The notes: generated from the letters alone by a model not told the origin. A stretch of 64,000 nt of DNA from Microvelia longipes (GCA_018340805.1 JACMZG010001914.1:23181943-23245942); one strand, 5' to 3'; positions 48,536-60,731 are shown, counted from the first letter of the stretch. A program made the numbers and translations.

Positions 48536-49577
48536 AGTAGCGGACTAAGCCAAAAAGGCACAGGGAGGGTATGGCCTAAAAGGTCCAAACCCTATCTCAA
48601 GGGGCCCAATAAGGGAGGGGGGGGGGTCCTATATTGCTTTCCAAGTAAGGGGTCAAATTTTAATTAGAGTTGTATTAATGACTACATCAAGTTAATTTAA
48701 TTAATTTGATTTAATATTTAATAAAATTAAATCAAATGAAACTATTTTATTAAAATAAACTTAAGTAAATAAAATAGGTAGGTAAGTATAAAATAAAATT
48801 TAAATAAACTTAAGTAAAATTCAAATAAAAAAACTTAAGTTAATTTGATTAATTTAACTTGAAATTAAAAATTATTTTAAATGTAGGATTTAATTAAGAT
48901 GTAGATTTTATTTTTAATTTTTAGGGTCATCTTGTACTTCTTTAGGGCCCGATCACATATGTTTAGGGCCCCTTGTGATCATAGTTTTCCGTATGGAACC
49001 TTAAAAGTTCCAGGTGTAAATAAAAGGGGCCTTTAAGGACTTAGATTTTGGTAACAAATAAAGAATATTTTTTAGTACTTAAAACATCAATCTCTAAGGC
49101 CTTTTTCTGCAGATTTGGGCCCTGATCTAGTATGTTAAGGGCCATCATAGGCTCTAGTGTTCGTATTCGTCCCTTAAACGTCATAATTATTAATTTAAAT
49201 AACATGATTATCTAGAGCCTTTTTATAGAGGCCCTAGTCGAATATGCTAAGGTCCTTTTTGGCCCTATTCTTCCGTATAGGGCCCCTAAAAATTTAGGGA
49301 AAATAAAGCGAGGCCTTAAAGATCCTAGATTTAAAAACATTTGTATCCAGGAGCTCTTTAGGCCATACCTTAGAGTATTAGGCCCTTTTGGCTCTGTTGT
49401 TATGAATATACTTCATAATTATAATAAATAAACATATGTATTTATTATAAACTTACAATTATTTAATTTATTATTATTATTTATAAAATGTTTATTTTGG
49501 CTGAGGGGCCCAAGGAGGGCAAAATACATTTACAGTCCCTTTGCAGCCGTCCTCACCCTTACTTGTCCTCCGCCCTG
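48536..49577. mobile_element. non-autonomous element with GGGCCC-rich internal repeats
   Basis: It starts CCAGTAGCGGACTAAGCC and ends CTTACTTGTCCTCCGCCCTG, imperfectly inverted, similar to hAT-like CAGGGGCGGA ends. The interior carries at least four diverged units (near 48947, 49115, 49229, 49352) with GGGCCCTGATCTAGTATGTT and TTTTCCGTATAGGGCCC phrases. No target duplication or transposase was found, so the class is tentative. Confidence 0.45.
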
Positions 49578-49641
49578 ATTACGTCAGATTACCTCCTTCA
49601 AGGCCCTAACCTCATAACCTTTTTTTTTTATAAAATTCCCT

Positions 49642-49790
49642 AAAACTAGACCTTACTAGACCTTCCTGCACTACTAACTAAAACTAGACCTTCCTGCACT
49701 ACTAACTAAAACTAGACCTTCCTGCACTACTAACTAAACTAGACCTTCCTGCACCTCACTAAAACTGTTGCACTACTAACTATTAGTACT
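49642..49790. repeat. 28-bp tandem repeat, about 5 units
   Basis: Unit CTAGACCTTCCTGCACTACT plus AACTAAAA. Three units are almost perfect. Confidence 0.95.
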
Positions 49791-50715
49791 GCAGACTTAC
49801 ATTATAAATAGAAATTATTTATCAAAAGCAAATCTTACTTCCAAATGCATCCGTTGGGAAGAATCTTTCCTAATGCCGGTGGTAGTGTTTGAGTAAAACT
49901 TGTCTCCCGACCGGACTCTAACTATACTAACTTGACTGATGTCGACGGCAATCTTATTTTCCTATTGCACTTAATTAGTGCAATAGACTGGAGTCTGTAA
50001 GGGCCAATCTCTTTTGCTAAAAATTCCCTTATAGTGTAATTCCAGCTGGTAATTGAAGAAGTGTTTATTGTCAGTTTTCTGTTAGATTATACCTTATCTA
50101 ATCATTATTAAACACTTAATACACCAAATTTTAACAGCTGCTGCATTGTTACTACTGAAGCTGGGATGGTTGTTTAATCCATTCATTTATTAAAAAGTAT
50201 CTCTTCTACAAATGCTTCCGAATCTTAAAATTTATTTATTTTTAATTTATTGTGAATTATTCTTAGCTAGTTGTCTATAGTTTAATTTTAGAGTACACTA
50301 GTATGACTTTGTTTTCTATTCTCTTCGCTTATGAACTTACGTCTCTTCCACTTTATTTTAATCTTATCATCAGAATCCAAAAAAGACATTAATTCATAAT
50401 TATGAGAACGTAAAAGATAAATATATAATAACGATTTAATAGTTAATGAATATAATATCTAACAAAAAATAAAATTATAAATAATGTTCACTATTCAAAG
50501 AATAATTATTAATAATAGTGATAGGCGATGTAAATAATTAGATACTATAAGAATAAATTGGTTTATAAGATATTAATTATATAGTGATCTCCAAGAAAAA
50601 CATTTTTTTTTAAGTAGTTTGTTTCTTGTAAAAAATTACGCGTCATTTAAAAAAAAGAAAATTATGCAGGTGTTAAAATAATCATTAGAGAATTTTTCAA
50701 GAGGTGTTTTTTTAA
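49791..50715. other. AT-rich DNA, nothing recognised
   Basis: No supported feature. Confidence 0.5.
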
Positions 50716-50719
50716 AAAA

Positions 50720-51290
50720 AAATCGGGCACGGGGTACCTCGAAATTTTTCCTCATTACATTGGATTCGTTACGCTCATCCTCTATGCTTTGGACTTGCTT
50801 CGCTCGTCCTGAGAATATACGAGTGATTAAATTTATACAGCAACATGTCTTCGGAGTCGCTTCGCTCGTCCTCAGATTGTAATTACATCCATTTCATTCC
50901 AGCGGTTACCCATACAGCACTGACCAACAAAAACATATGTTAGTCTTATAAATGGTTACATCGGTGCCAAATTTCAATCTAATCGCATTTCCGTGTTTAT
51001 TCAAAAGTTTTGATTTAATTTTTGCGAGGTAATGACGTCATAAACATATTTTCCGAGTAGTACTACTACCTATAGACTGACTTTTATACAAAGTTTTCAA
51101 CTCTCTAGCATAATACACAAGGAGCTACGATGATAACAGACACACAAATATACACACGTACACACACACATACAGACAGACAACTTTGTGAAAACCACTT
51201 AGGAGGCCTAAATAACGCCTGAAACGGATAATTCCGATAAAAACCCGGTTTCGGATTTTTTTCAAAGTTAAAATGATTTTTCCTTGGCAT
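50720..51290 (+). mobile_element. family A repeat, near full length
   Basis: Runs from ATCGGGCACGGGGTACCTC through the CTTGCTTCGCTCGTCC subrepeats, GGTAATGACGTCAT, GGAGCTACGATGATAACAGA, a CA run, CAGACAGACAACTTTG and CCTGAAACGG to CCCGGTTTCGGATTTTTTT. It stops just before the terminal hairpin. Confidence 0.85.
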
Positions 51291-51329
51291 AATTACCTCC
51301 TTGGCTTTTCTCTAACAGTTAATAGTCAT

Positions 51330-51500
51330 AACCCTCGGCTTTGCCTCAGGAGTTAAACACATAAATCACTCGGCTTCGCTTCAGGATTTAAATGCTTCTG
51401 TTTCCTCTGCTTCCTTCAGGATTTAAATGCTTTGGTTCTCTCGGCTTCGCATCGGGGGTAAAATGCATTAGTTTCCTCGACTTTCGCCTCAAGAACCAAT
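51330..51500. repeat. 36-bp tandem repeat, 5 units
   Basis: Units contain CTCGGCTTCGCTTCAGG and ATTTAAATGCTT at about 36-bp spacing. The GGCTTCGC phrase resembles the head subrepeats of family A, which flanks the array on both sides. Confidence 0.85.
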
Positions 51501-51579
51501 TAACTGCTCAAGAAATAATTAAATTCGTTTTTCCCTTGGTTTATTTATTACCATGTTAAATTAAGGATGTCAAATTTAA

Positions 51580-52165
51580 AAAACATCGGGTACGGAGTAC
51601 CTCGGAATTTTTTCTCATCACATCGGATTCGCAACGCTAATCCACCCTGCTTCGGACTCGCTTCGCTCGTCCTCAGATAGTAAATGCATCTGTTTCAATC
51701 TTAGCAGTCAACCATACAGCACTGACCACGCTCAATGCTGCTTAACTTTTATGATCCACAAAAATCATAGATATACTTGTCGTATTAAAACGTTAGTCTT
51801 ATACATGGCTACATGCGTGCCAAATTTCAATCGGATCACATATTTTTGTCATCAGAATGTTTTATCGGATCACATGTTTTATGATTTTTCGAAATTTTTG
51901 CTTAGTCATTATTGTGGGTTAATGACGTAATCAAAAAATGATTTTCCGAGTAGCACAACTACAGCAGTAGACAGATTTTTGTACAAAGTTTCAACTCTCT
52001 AGCATAATACACTAGGAGCTACGATATAACAGACAAACACACACAGACAACTTTGAGAAAAACCACTTAGGAGGTCAAAAACGCCTGAAACGAATAATGC
52101 CGGTTCATCCCGGTTTCGGAATTTTGCAAACACAATACTTTTCCTATATACCTACGGTATAAATG
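51580..52165 (+). mobile_element. family A repeat, full length with terminal hairpin
   Basis: Most complete copy: ATCGGGTACGGAGTACCTC at the left, GGACTCGCTTCGCTCGTCC, CTACGATATAACAGAC, CA run, CCTGAAACGAAT, CCCGGTTTCGGA. The terminal hairpin near 52138-52170 consists of ACTTTTCCTATATACC, ACGG and TATAAATGAGGAAAA. No coding capacity and no clear target duplication. Confidence 0.85.
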
Positions 52166-52825
52166 AGGAAAATTAAAAAATTATAGAAAAATTTTGAGAC
52201 GCCCTTGGTATATGGCACAATATAATACTCTGTTATTATATTAACTTATTTCCTTATGTAAATTACTTTCGCTACGTTTTCAGTGTACATAATCGTAGCG
52301 TCAAGAAAAACATTTACAGTCCATTTGTAAAATATCTTTTATTATATTCAAGTAATATATTGTACAAGTAAAAAATTTTTCTTCTATTATGACTTCAAAG
52401 AAATTATATTTTTTCATTTTTCAACATCTTTAAAAAGCCCACCAGCATTGAAGTATTTTAAGATTTCTTTTAAAATAATATTTAAAAAGTATTATTTCTC
52501 TAAATAATGAGCATGGCGTGGGTCTGTAAGGTAGTAATTTTAACTATTACTACCTCCCCGAAGGCTTAGTGTTATACGTGAAATTTACGACCAAACTACA
52601 GACCACGAGATTTCTCTTGTCATAATTTATGCTTGAGACGTATTTTCTGTAGCCAGCTATAAACACGTAATAATTATGATTTAATCTATTTATTTATGGC
52701 CCTTTTTGTTTAAAGATTCTTCTTCTTTCTTTTTTACTTTATCTTTTGTCTAATCTTAGATATAATTTGTTGTGTTTTTGACCAGTTGTTCTGTCAAATA
52801 TTGCAGTCTGAAACTTAAAGGTAAT
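52166..52825. other. AT-rich DNA, nothing recognised
   Basis: No supported feature. Confidence 0.5.
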
Positions 52826-53378
52826 AGTACTAGAGAGGGTCCGGGTATTTACTTTGTTTTGCTCTTCTTCACTATTTGGGAATCACTTAGTTTTTCCTCA
52901 GAATATACAAATAGCCTAATTTATACTGCAAATACATTCGTTTCAAATACATTTGTTCTATTCCTTGAGGTCACCCACCCCGGCACAGACCTCGCTTGAT
53001 GCTGCAGATTATTTTCTAAACACTATACTTTCCTGTATACCTACGTATAGAAAGGAAAAGTAATTACCTGATTTCAATTACCTTTAATTAAGCAAACAGT
53101 ACAAAATTACACTCATTCATAAAACAGAACATTTATAATAATCCAAAACAATTCACATACAATGTACGAGAAGCCGATAAATATTCCATTATTAAAATCT
53201 TTTCCATTATTATAATCTTTTCCATTATTATAATCTTTTGCATTATTAAATCATTTCCATTATTATAATCTTACCACTATCTGGAAGAAGATCTTTACAG
53301 AGCTAAAAGCCCCAAAGTGACATTTCAAGCCTCTTAATGCATTGAAATAGGGTATGCCCTCTCTAGTGATATGACTCA
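52826..53378 (+). mobile_element. MITE family B copy split by a family A fragment
   Basis: The family B left end (TAGTACTAGAGAGGGTCC) lies at 52826 and its right part (GAGCTAAAAGCCCCAAAGTG to GCCCTCTCTAGTGATAT) at 53295-53378. Between them, 52845-53075 is a diverged family A fragment ending in the hairpin CTTTCCTGTATACC...AGAAAGGAAAAG. A 20-bp array (TTTTCCATTATTATAATC, 53184-53275) has expanded inside the MITE. Confidence 0.55.
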
Positions 53379-53523
53379 ATGGTCTTTTACAAAAATGAAA
53401 TGACCACAAAATGAGAATCATCTGTTCTATAGAGGAATATAAATTTATCAAAATCATCTCTTCTTTACTAATCTGTAATTTGATAATTTTAGGCCCTGTT
53501 ATACCGTTATAAAACTTATCATA

Positions 53524-54775
53524 AAGGTTAATCATAACCTACACAATATTATAACTTCTTTGTTTCTTCAATCCTTTTCCCTTGCTTCTCATCCTCCACC
53601 AGCGCCATTTTTGGTTACTCGTAAATCATCACTACCTTTATCCTTCGTTACTCCTACACCATAACCACCTTGTTTTCTTCTACATTATCTCTAACCTTAT
53701 CCTTCGCTACTCCTACACCATTCATCACCATCTCGTTACTTCTACAGCATATCTATCTTACCTAGCTACTCCTACATCACATCTTCGTTACTTCTACAGC
53801 ATCCCTATCCTTATCCATAGCTACTCCTACACCATAAAGTTAATCATAACCTACACAATATTATAACCTTCTTTGTTTCTTCAATCCTTTTCCCTTGCTT
53901 CTCATCCTCCACCAGCGCCATTTTGGTTACTCGTAAATCATCACTACCCTTATCCTTCGTTACTCCTACACCATAACCACCTTTGTTTCTTCTACATTAT
54001 CTCTAACCTTATCCTTCGCTACTCCTACACCATCATCACCATCTTCGTTACTTCTACAGCATATCTATCCTTACCCTAGCTACTCCTACATCACCATCTT
54101 CGTTACTTCTACAGCATCCCATCCCATAGCTACTCCTACACCATCACCATTCTTCGTTACTTCTACAGCATCCCTATCCTTATCCATTGCTACTCCTACA
54201 CATCATCACCATCTTCGTTACTTCTACAGCATCTCTATCCTTATCCATTGCTATCCTACACAATCATCACATCTTCGTTCTTCTACAGCATCATCCTTAT
54301 CCATTGCTACTCCTACCCCATCATCACCATCTTCGTACTTCTACAGCATCTTATCCTTACCCTAGCTACTCCTACATCACCATCTTCGTTATTCTACAGC
54401 ATCCTATCCTTATCCATAGCTACTCCTACACCATCACCATCTTCGTTACTTCTACAGCATCCCTATCCTTATCCATTGCTACTCCTACACCATCATCACC
54501 ATCTTCGTACTTCTACAGCATCTCTATCCTTATCCATTGCTACTCCTACACAATCATCACCATCTTCGTTACTTCTACAGCATCCCTATCCTTATCCATA
54601 GCTACTCCTACACCATCATCACCATCTTCGTTACTTCTACAGCATCCCTATCCTTATCCATAGCTACTCCAGCACCATCATCATCCACAATCCTTATCCA
54701 TTGACTCCTACATCATCACCATCTTCGTTACTTCTACAGCACCCCTATCCTTACCCTTCGCTATACTTCACCACC
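53524..54775. repeat. minisatellite, unit about 60 bp, with a 312-bp head duplication
   Basis: Units of 60-63 bp contain CATCTTCGTTACTTCTACAG, CATCCCTATCCTTATCCAT and GCTACTCCTACACCATC. The first about 312 bp (from AGGTTAATCATAACCTACAC) is repeated directly from about 53835. Stop-poor composition produces frames of up to 158 codons full of Ser, Tyr, His and Pro; these are not genes. Confidence 0.9.
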
Positions 54776-55941
54776 TTGGTTATCTTTTCTTCTACATCAA
54801 AACTTACATAAATACAGCCTAAAATAATTCATAAATCACCTAACCTATAGACTAAAAATTACTTTTTAAGTCCACTTAAATAAACTTTATACTTGCTCTT
54901 TATTACATTCTTTCAAGTTTCATTATTTTTACAAAATGAAAAAGCTATATAAAACAAAGTAACAAAAATGAAATTTATTGCAGAATTTATTAAAGGTATA
55001 TAAAGGCGAATGATTTACGACTTTGAAAATACCTTTATACTGCCTGAGGCAGAGAAAAGATGCTAGTTTTAAAACAATCGGCTTTAAAAAGTTGTTTCTC
55101 ATCCATTCTTTCCGCTAAATTCCTCTTTAGAATCACTTTATCAAAACTCATTAATTATTATTTTAATAATGTTTGATTAAAAACAATTAATTTTATTTGC
55201 CATAACTTTTCATTAGTTTTTTGCGGGAGAAAGTTTATTAATTCGGTTGTAAAAGTGTTTTATGACTTTATTTAAGTTGAAGTTTCGATCGTAGCATTAT
55301 GATGAGATTTTAAACATTTAATGATGAGGGATGAGGATGCAAGTAAAAATAATTTTTGTATAGTATGGGTTATAAATACAGTCTAGACTGTAAAAATGTA
55401 GCCTGCCTCCGTGTTTGTGATGGTATGAGCACTCGATTCGCAGCCTGGGCAATCCCTTCAGGTTTATTTGAATAGTAATTGTAATGAAATTAATTTCGCT
55501 AAATGTAAATAAAGAACTTCCGACATATTTACTACTATGCAGTAAATATTATTTACTGCATTGTAGCAGTAACCACCCAGCCGAGCAGGGTTGTTGCAAA
55601 AAGTATATAAAAGTATGGTTCAGGCAAGGAAAATAATTTAAATTTTCACTTTATAAAAATTATTAATTATTTTTTTATTTATAATAATTTAGAGCTTAAA
55701 GGTAATTCGGTCTCAAAATTTAAATTTGTTTTATTAGTTCGACATATTAACTTTTTGGTGATTTGATTAGTTAAATAAAAACTATAATGTCCGCCATATT
55801 TAGTTCAGTTCAGTTCAATAATAATTTGTATTTTGTTTTATTCTTTAAGTCTATTTGAATAAAACTTGTTTTGATTTGTACTATAAGTGCTTTGTTTGTT
55901 TAAACAAATCATAAACCATATTTTAATTGTTTGTAATACAT
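54776..55941. other. AT-rich DNA, nothing recognised
   Basis: No supported feature. Confidence 0.5.
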
Positions 55942-55974
55942 ACATACACACACACACACCACACACACACACAC

Positions 55975-56048
<74 letters not shown>
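55942..56048. repeat. compound palindromic microsatellite (CA)n-(TA)n-(TG)n-(TA)n
   Basis: A CA run and AACA, a TA run, then TGTT and a TG run form a long self-complementary hairpin. Confidence 0.9.
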
Positions 56049-56050
<2 letters not shown>

Positions 56051-56092
56051 AAAATGGGGCCCTCCCCTAAAGGTAACCCTGGCTACGCCCAT
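56045..56092 (-). mobile_element. transposon-end fragment, CGTAGCCAGG type
   Basis: Minus: CCATGGGCGTAGCCAGGGTT then ACC and GGGGAGGGCCCC. Same ATGGGCG start and G-rich follow-up as the element at 16874. Confidence 0.4.
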
Positions 56093-57414
56093 GGCATTGA
56101 GCATTGTTTCTGTGCATGCATTTGTGTCATAATAAATTGTCTTATATAATAGGAAGATGACCAATGGTGCAATAGTATGGACTCCAATTAATGAATCAGG
56201 CTCTGGTTATACAACAGATTCCAGAATATTCATGTTTGATATAAAGGTCCCAGAGATATTCATGTTAGATATAAAGATTCCTTGAACGGTTTCGGTTCAA
56301 CTTCCATCAGTAGGAGAGCAACCATCGAACTCTTTGCTATAACTTAGAGGGCTCGTCCTCCTCATGGAATCTAAGAGTTATACAGTAATATATTTTTTAA
56401 TAATTTTTTATAATAATCGAGCGTTGCAACACTTGTTGATTGGTTTCGACGGTAAGCCGAAACCAATTATTTTTATTTAACTTATTATCAGCTAAAAGCA
56501 GGAGTATTATTATTATTAGCATTTACATTTTTTTTGGTCTGACTGATAATAAGATCGATTCCGACTAATGTCTTCTCTCACGAAAGGTGTAGGTTGTGTT
56601 TAAAGTTTTTGCTGAAACGCTGGCATTAGTAATAATCTCATCATACTCTAGTGTTCCTCTTCCAAAAAATCCAACTCTCCTTCCCCCCTCCAAGACATCA
56701 ACCTCGTATGCTCGGGCTTCTCTTTGAAAATTCACTTAATCAACAATTATTATGCAATATAGGTTTTTAGTGGGAACTATTTATAACTTTCTTTATAACG
56801 AGGCCCCCACTAGAAGACTTAACCTCAATTCTCATCAATGTTTAGAGTTTTCTTTTCCATCAATGTTAAAACATTTCAAATACGTTGATGATAAAGTTGT
56901 TATAGTTAAAACCTCGAATATTGCCAAATCTGCTATGATGGCAACACAGTGCGGACTCATCCCAGGCAGTCTTTCAGTGAGGACTTCATTTGAAGACTTT
57001 AATGAAGTTTAAGTCACTGGAAGACTTAAAACTTCAATTAAAACTATTTAGGACTATTATAACTACTTTTTTAGTTCATAAAAGTGAACAAACTTTGTTT
57101 CACATTTTAAACCTGTACAAGATATTGGTGAAATTTTTTAACCAAAGTTTGTTGACCCTACAAGGTTTTCCAATACCTTCTATGTGTCATGGTGAGGTTG
57201 TTCAACTTAGGTTACTTCACAGTTTAAGTAAGGTTCATCCCTTACATCCAAACTGTGACTTAACAAAGGGTTAGTAAGAGTATTTAGGGTTATTGACCAC
57301 TAACTTTACATCCTCCAAACTGGTCATTTGTAGCTTCAATACAAATTGATCATCTCTTAGCTTTTCTAGAGATAAAAAGCTTTAATGGGAGGACTTTTCC
57401 AACTTTTCCAATGT
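56093..57414. other. unique DNA, no firm feature
   Basis: Two overlapping plus-strand frames (56752-57012, 57 codons further to 57274) are somewhat protein-like, but contain no recognisable domain and no second supporting signal. Confidence 0.4.
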
Positions 57415-57560
57415 GCTACTAAATTTAGTGAATTATCCTGTAGTGTGCTTAAAGCCATTGACTCACTCAGTGTACCACTAAATTCAGTAGTTCACTAGTT
57501 TTAGTCAACTAAATTTAGTGTGCAACTGAATTTAGAATCCTCAATGTGCACTAAATTCAC
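57415..57560. repeat. cluster of CACTAAATTTAGTG-like palindromes
   Basis: At least five copies of ACTAAATTTAGTG or close variants (about 57418, 57475, 57507, 57526, 57549). Each is nearly self-complementary. Confidence 0.7.
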
Positions 57561-57589
57561 TACTACTCATTCACTATCAGTTCGAAATA

Positions 57590-57660
57590 TTAAGGTTGAA
57601 CGTAGTGAATTAGACATAGTGAAGAAAAGTTCAAAGGTACCCGTGCCCAATTTTTTTAAC
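57590..57660 (-). mobile_element. family A left-end fragment, reversed
   Basis: GAAGAAAAGTTCAAAGGTAC then CCGTGCCCAATTTTTTT matches the inverted left end of family A (compare 39085-39125), with the GC-rich subrepeats lost. Confidence 0.5.
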
Positions 57661-58560
57661 ACTGTACTTAAATAGGAATCCAATTAGAACTTCTTTAGAA
57701 AATTTAAATTTGTAAACAACTACTTTTGATTTATTTATTACAAATATTTTGTTTATATCATATTCTAAAATTGTCTAATATTTATTAAAATTCCCATGCT
57801 AATTACAATCTACAATAAAATTAATTAATCTAAAAAATATAAATAATCGTTAAGTAATAAAAAAGAATTACATCAACATTTACCAACATATAAATTATTA
57901 ACAATCTGACGATAAATCATATGATTTTTATCTAGACAGCAAAAATCATTATTTTTATTACTTATAATTAATATGAAGAAATAAAAAAACATAAACTAAC
58001 TAATAAATAATAAAAAAAAAATTATATTTTAATCTTATAGATATCTGTTATTATGTTTTACTACTTATATTTGAATTTTAACTATACATGTCTGCTGATA
58101 AAATATAAAATGAAAATTATTGTTTTTATTCTTATAAAATATTTTAGTTATTAGCTAATTAAATTAATTCATTTTTCTGTTATTTATGCAATATATTTTA
58201 TATTATTCTCAATTGATTGTTTTTATAATTTTTTTTATTTTGTTTCACAATATGTTAATATTGTAGGTTTTTAGCTATAATTTATAATCGTATAAAGAAG
58301 GCTAATACAAATTTATTATGTATAATTGTTAATGTTTCTGTATTTCAAGTAATAAATTTTGATATAAAATGTATAATGTATTGTGAGTTGGACACAATTT
58401 CTGTATTTTTTATCCAGTAGGAATGTTTACACTTTACGATACATAGTTTGCATGTATGTTTTTGCTTCTGATGATGATATAAAGTTCTTATGGATTTTAT
58501 ATTTATATTAAGAAAAGAAAAAAAAAGACTTGAGTTCTATATATTTATTAAGTTATAATT
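57661..58560. other. very AT-rich DNA, nothing recognised
   Basis: No supported feature. Confidence 0.5.
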
Positions 58561-58619
58561 ACTTCTTTCCTGTTTGGGTCATCATCAGGCTTACACTATC
58601 TAACACAGTGTTAAAAAAC

Positions 58620-58725
58620 TTAACAAAAACAACAAACAAAAGGTTAAATTTGGGATAACCGTAGTTGAGGTATATATTATATATATATATATAAATATAT
58701 AATATATATAATATATATAATATAA

Positions 58726-58757
<32 letters not shown>

Positions 58758-58792
58758 CCTAAACTTAACCTTCTTTTGGTTGTTTTTGTTAA
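58620..58792. repeat. inverted repeat with an (AT)n loop
   Basis: TTAACAAAAACAACAAACAA plus AAGGTTAAATTTGGGA (58620-58655) faces its diverged complement (58757-58792); the loop is about 75 bp of TA repeats. A decayed hammerhead-type phrase, CCTGATGATGACCC then GGAAAG on minus, lies just upstream at about 58560-58590, so this may be another old foldback copy. Confidence 0.7.
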
Positions 58793-60533
58793 ATTTTTTT
58801 TTTTAAGAATAGTTGGGATAAATTAGATTTGAATGCGACTTGGTACAAAAATCAAGCTTATAAATTTCCTCAGCTTTATCGTTTAAGTCCAATCTACAAT
58901 GGCTTCAACTTCAACTTATTATAGATTAAATTTCCGACTCTTAATAGATAGTCTATATGTATACCAAAAAAGTTCACCAACAATACTATTAGGTTAAAAC
59001 CGGAAGTCCGTCGTAAACTGGGCTTTAAGATATTCCGTCATCCAAAGTACCTCAGAAGCGCAATTTTTATAAAGAAAGTCTTAAAAAATGTGTATGACGT
59101 AATTAACATACAATAATGAATCAGCAAAACTTTTAATAATTGACTAAAGCTCGAAAACTAATGGGATAAAACACAAATATTGACGTTAAGTTTTATAATA
59201 ATCTTTATTAGCATAGGTTACGATTTTATCATTCGACATATATATAATTTTATGTAAGAAAATCAAAGTTTTCGACTGTTCAATTTAAAAATCCGTTAAT
59301 ATCGTCGATTTATAGCACATACAAAACTACTATGCGTCAAAATACCACAGAGCACTACCATTAAGTACTGCTTGCGGCGTTCGCGAAGCTATCCCGAGCG
59401 ATGGCTTCGCTCAGCGTCCAATACACCAAAGGCCTTAGTTTTTGATATTGACTTGATGTTTATAATCATTACAATATTTTCTTTTAATCTTTTCTTGTCA
59501 AGATAAATTATGCAAAATTTAACAAAATCAATTCCATAAGAAGCATTGTACTCACTTAGCATACTAAGTTTCAAAACCTAATTTATGAGGCTTACAAAGT
59601 CTTACTTACCATATAATAGATAATTCATCTTTTATATTTAACAACTTACATATTTCTAAATTATTTATGCTTAGTTCTTATATTAATCATTTCTTTCGCT
59701 TGATGGCGGGAAAAATGAAATAATAAAATCATAAATCTACAAGCTTTAAAACATACTTTAAGCTATTAAACAAAATAAAAAAGGTATTTTTATTTTACTT
59801 ATTACATTAAGTTGTTAAATTATTAATTGCAGTTAATATTTGAAGGGGAAAAAACAAATATCACTCGCAAAAATATAAGTTAAGAAGTGCACACGAAAAA
59901 AAAGTTTAATTAGCCGCTCGTTTAAAGTAATTTAAACAAACATAGTATTTTACATACACTTAGAACTTATTAGAACTTCTAAGTTCTACTCTGGAGTTTA
60001 TTCCAATTTTAAATTTTCTTTTTTAGCCTTTATGATTCTTAGCTCTTTCGATGTATTGTTTTCTTATTAGACCCTTCTTCCGGGTTATCTTTAGTTTTTC
60101 CCTTTTCTCTTTCTCCAGGTGCAGTCTTTGTTATTAATTTCTTGCTCCTTACTACGTTTTTCTACTGCTCTTTTCCTTCTTGCTTTCACAAACCAATTGT
60201 AATTTTTACACAGGTTTGTAACCCTTTTTTCTATATTTTTTAGACACTCTTGTTTTAGCTTTTGTTTTCATCATAGCGTGTATTTCTTGTCTTAATTCTT
60301 CTTTTCCTTTTTGGTTTTAATTTTTAGATCTGTGCAATAAAGAGGTGATGGAGATGTTTTTTAGTATTTTTTTTTTTAGTTTTTCCTTTGTGACTATGAC
60401 TCTCTTTAAGATGTCTACTCTTTCTTTATTCTCCTTTTAGCGAATTCCCTTTGAAAATTCCCTTAATGTGATAGGCGTCATGGCGGAATTCGAACCTCAG
60501 ACCACGACACAAATCCGTTTCAGAGGTCCTACA
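58793..60533. other. AT-rich DNA with a small family A remnant
   Basis: 59088-59140 reads TATGACGTAATTAAC, then AATGAATCAGCAAAACTTT, matching the reversed middle of family A. An island at 59370-59420 has GCGAAGC facing GCTTCGC. No gene signal. Confidence 0.4.
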
Positions 60534-60553
60534 TATATGTATATATATATATG

Positions 60554-60637
<84 letters not shown>

Positions 60638-60649
60638 GTATATATATAT

Positions 60650-60719
<70 letters not shown>

Positions 60720-60731
60720 TTATTTATTTAT
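60534..60731. repeat. (AT)n microsatellite ending in (TTTA)n
   Basis: About 180 bp of TA/TG-interrupted dinucleotides then ATTTATTTATTTA. The open frame over it is an artefact. Confidence 0.95.

Noticed and set aside
54187..54663. 158-codon open frame, longest in the window
   Set aside because: It is the minisatellite translated: repetitive Ser, Tyr, His and Pro, with an equally open overlapping frame. No gene signal.
56752..57274. Two overlapping plus-strand frames, one with KYVDD resembling a reverse-transcriptase motif
   Set aside because: The other conserved reverse-transcriptase blocks are absent on either side, there are no splice signals, and composition matches the surroundings.
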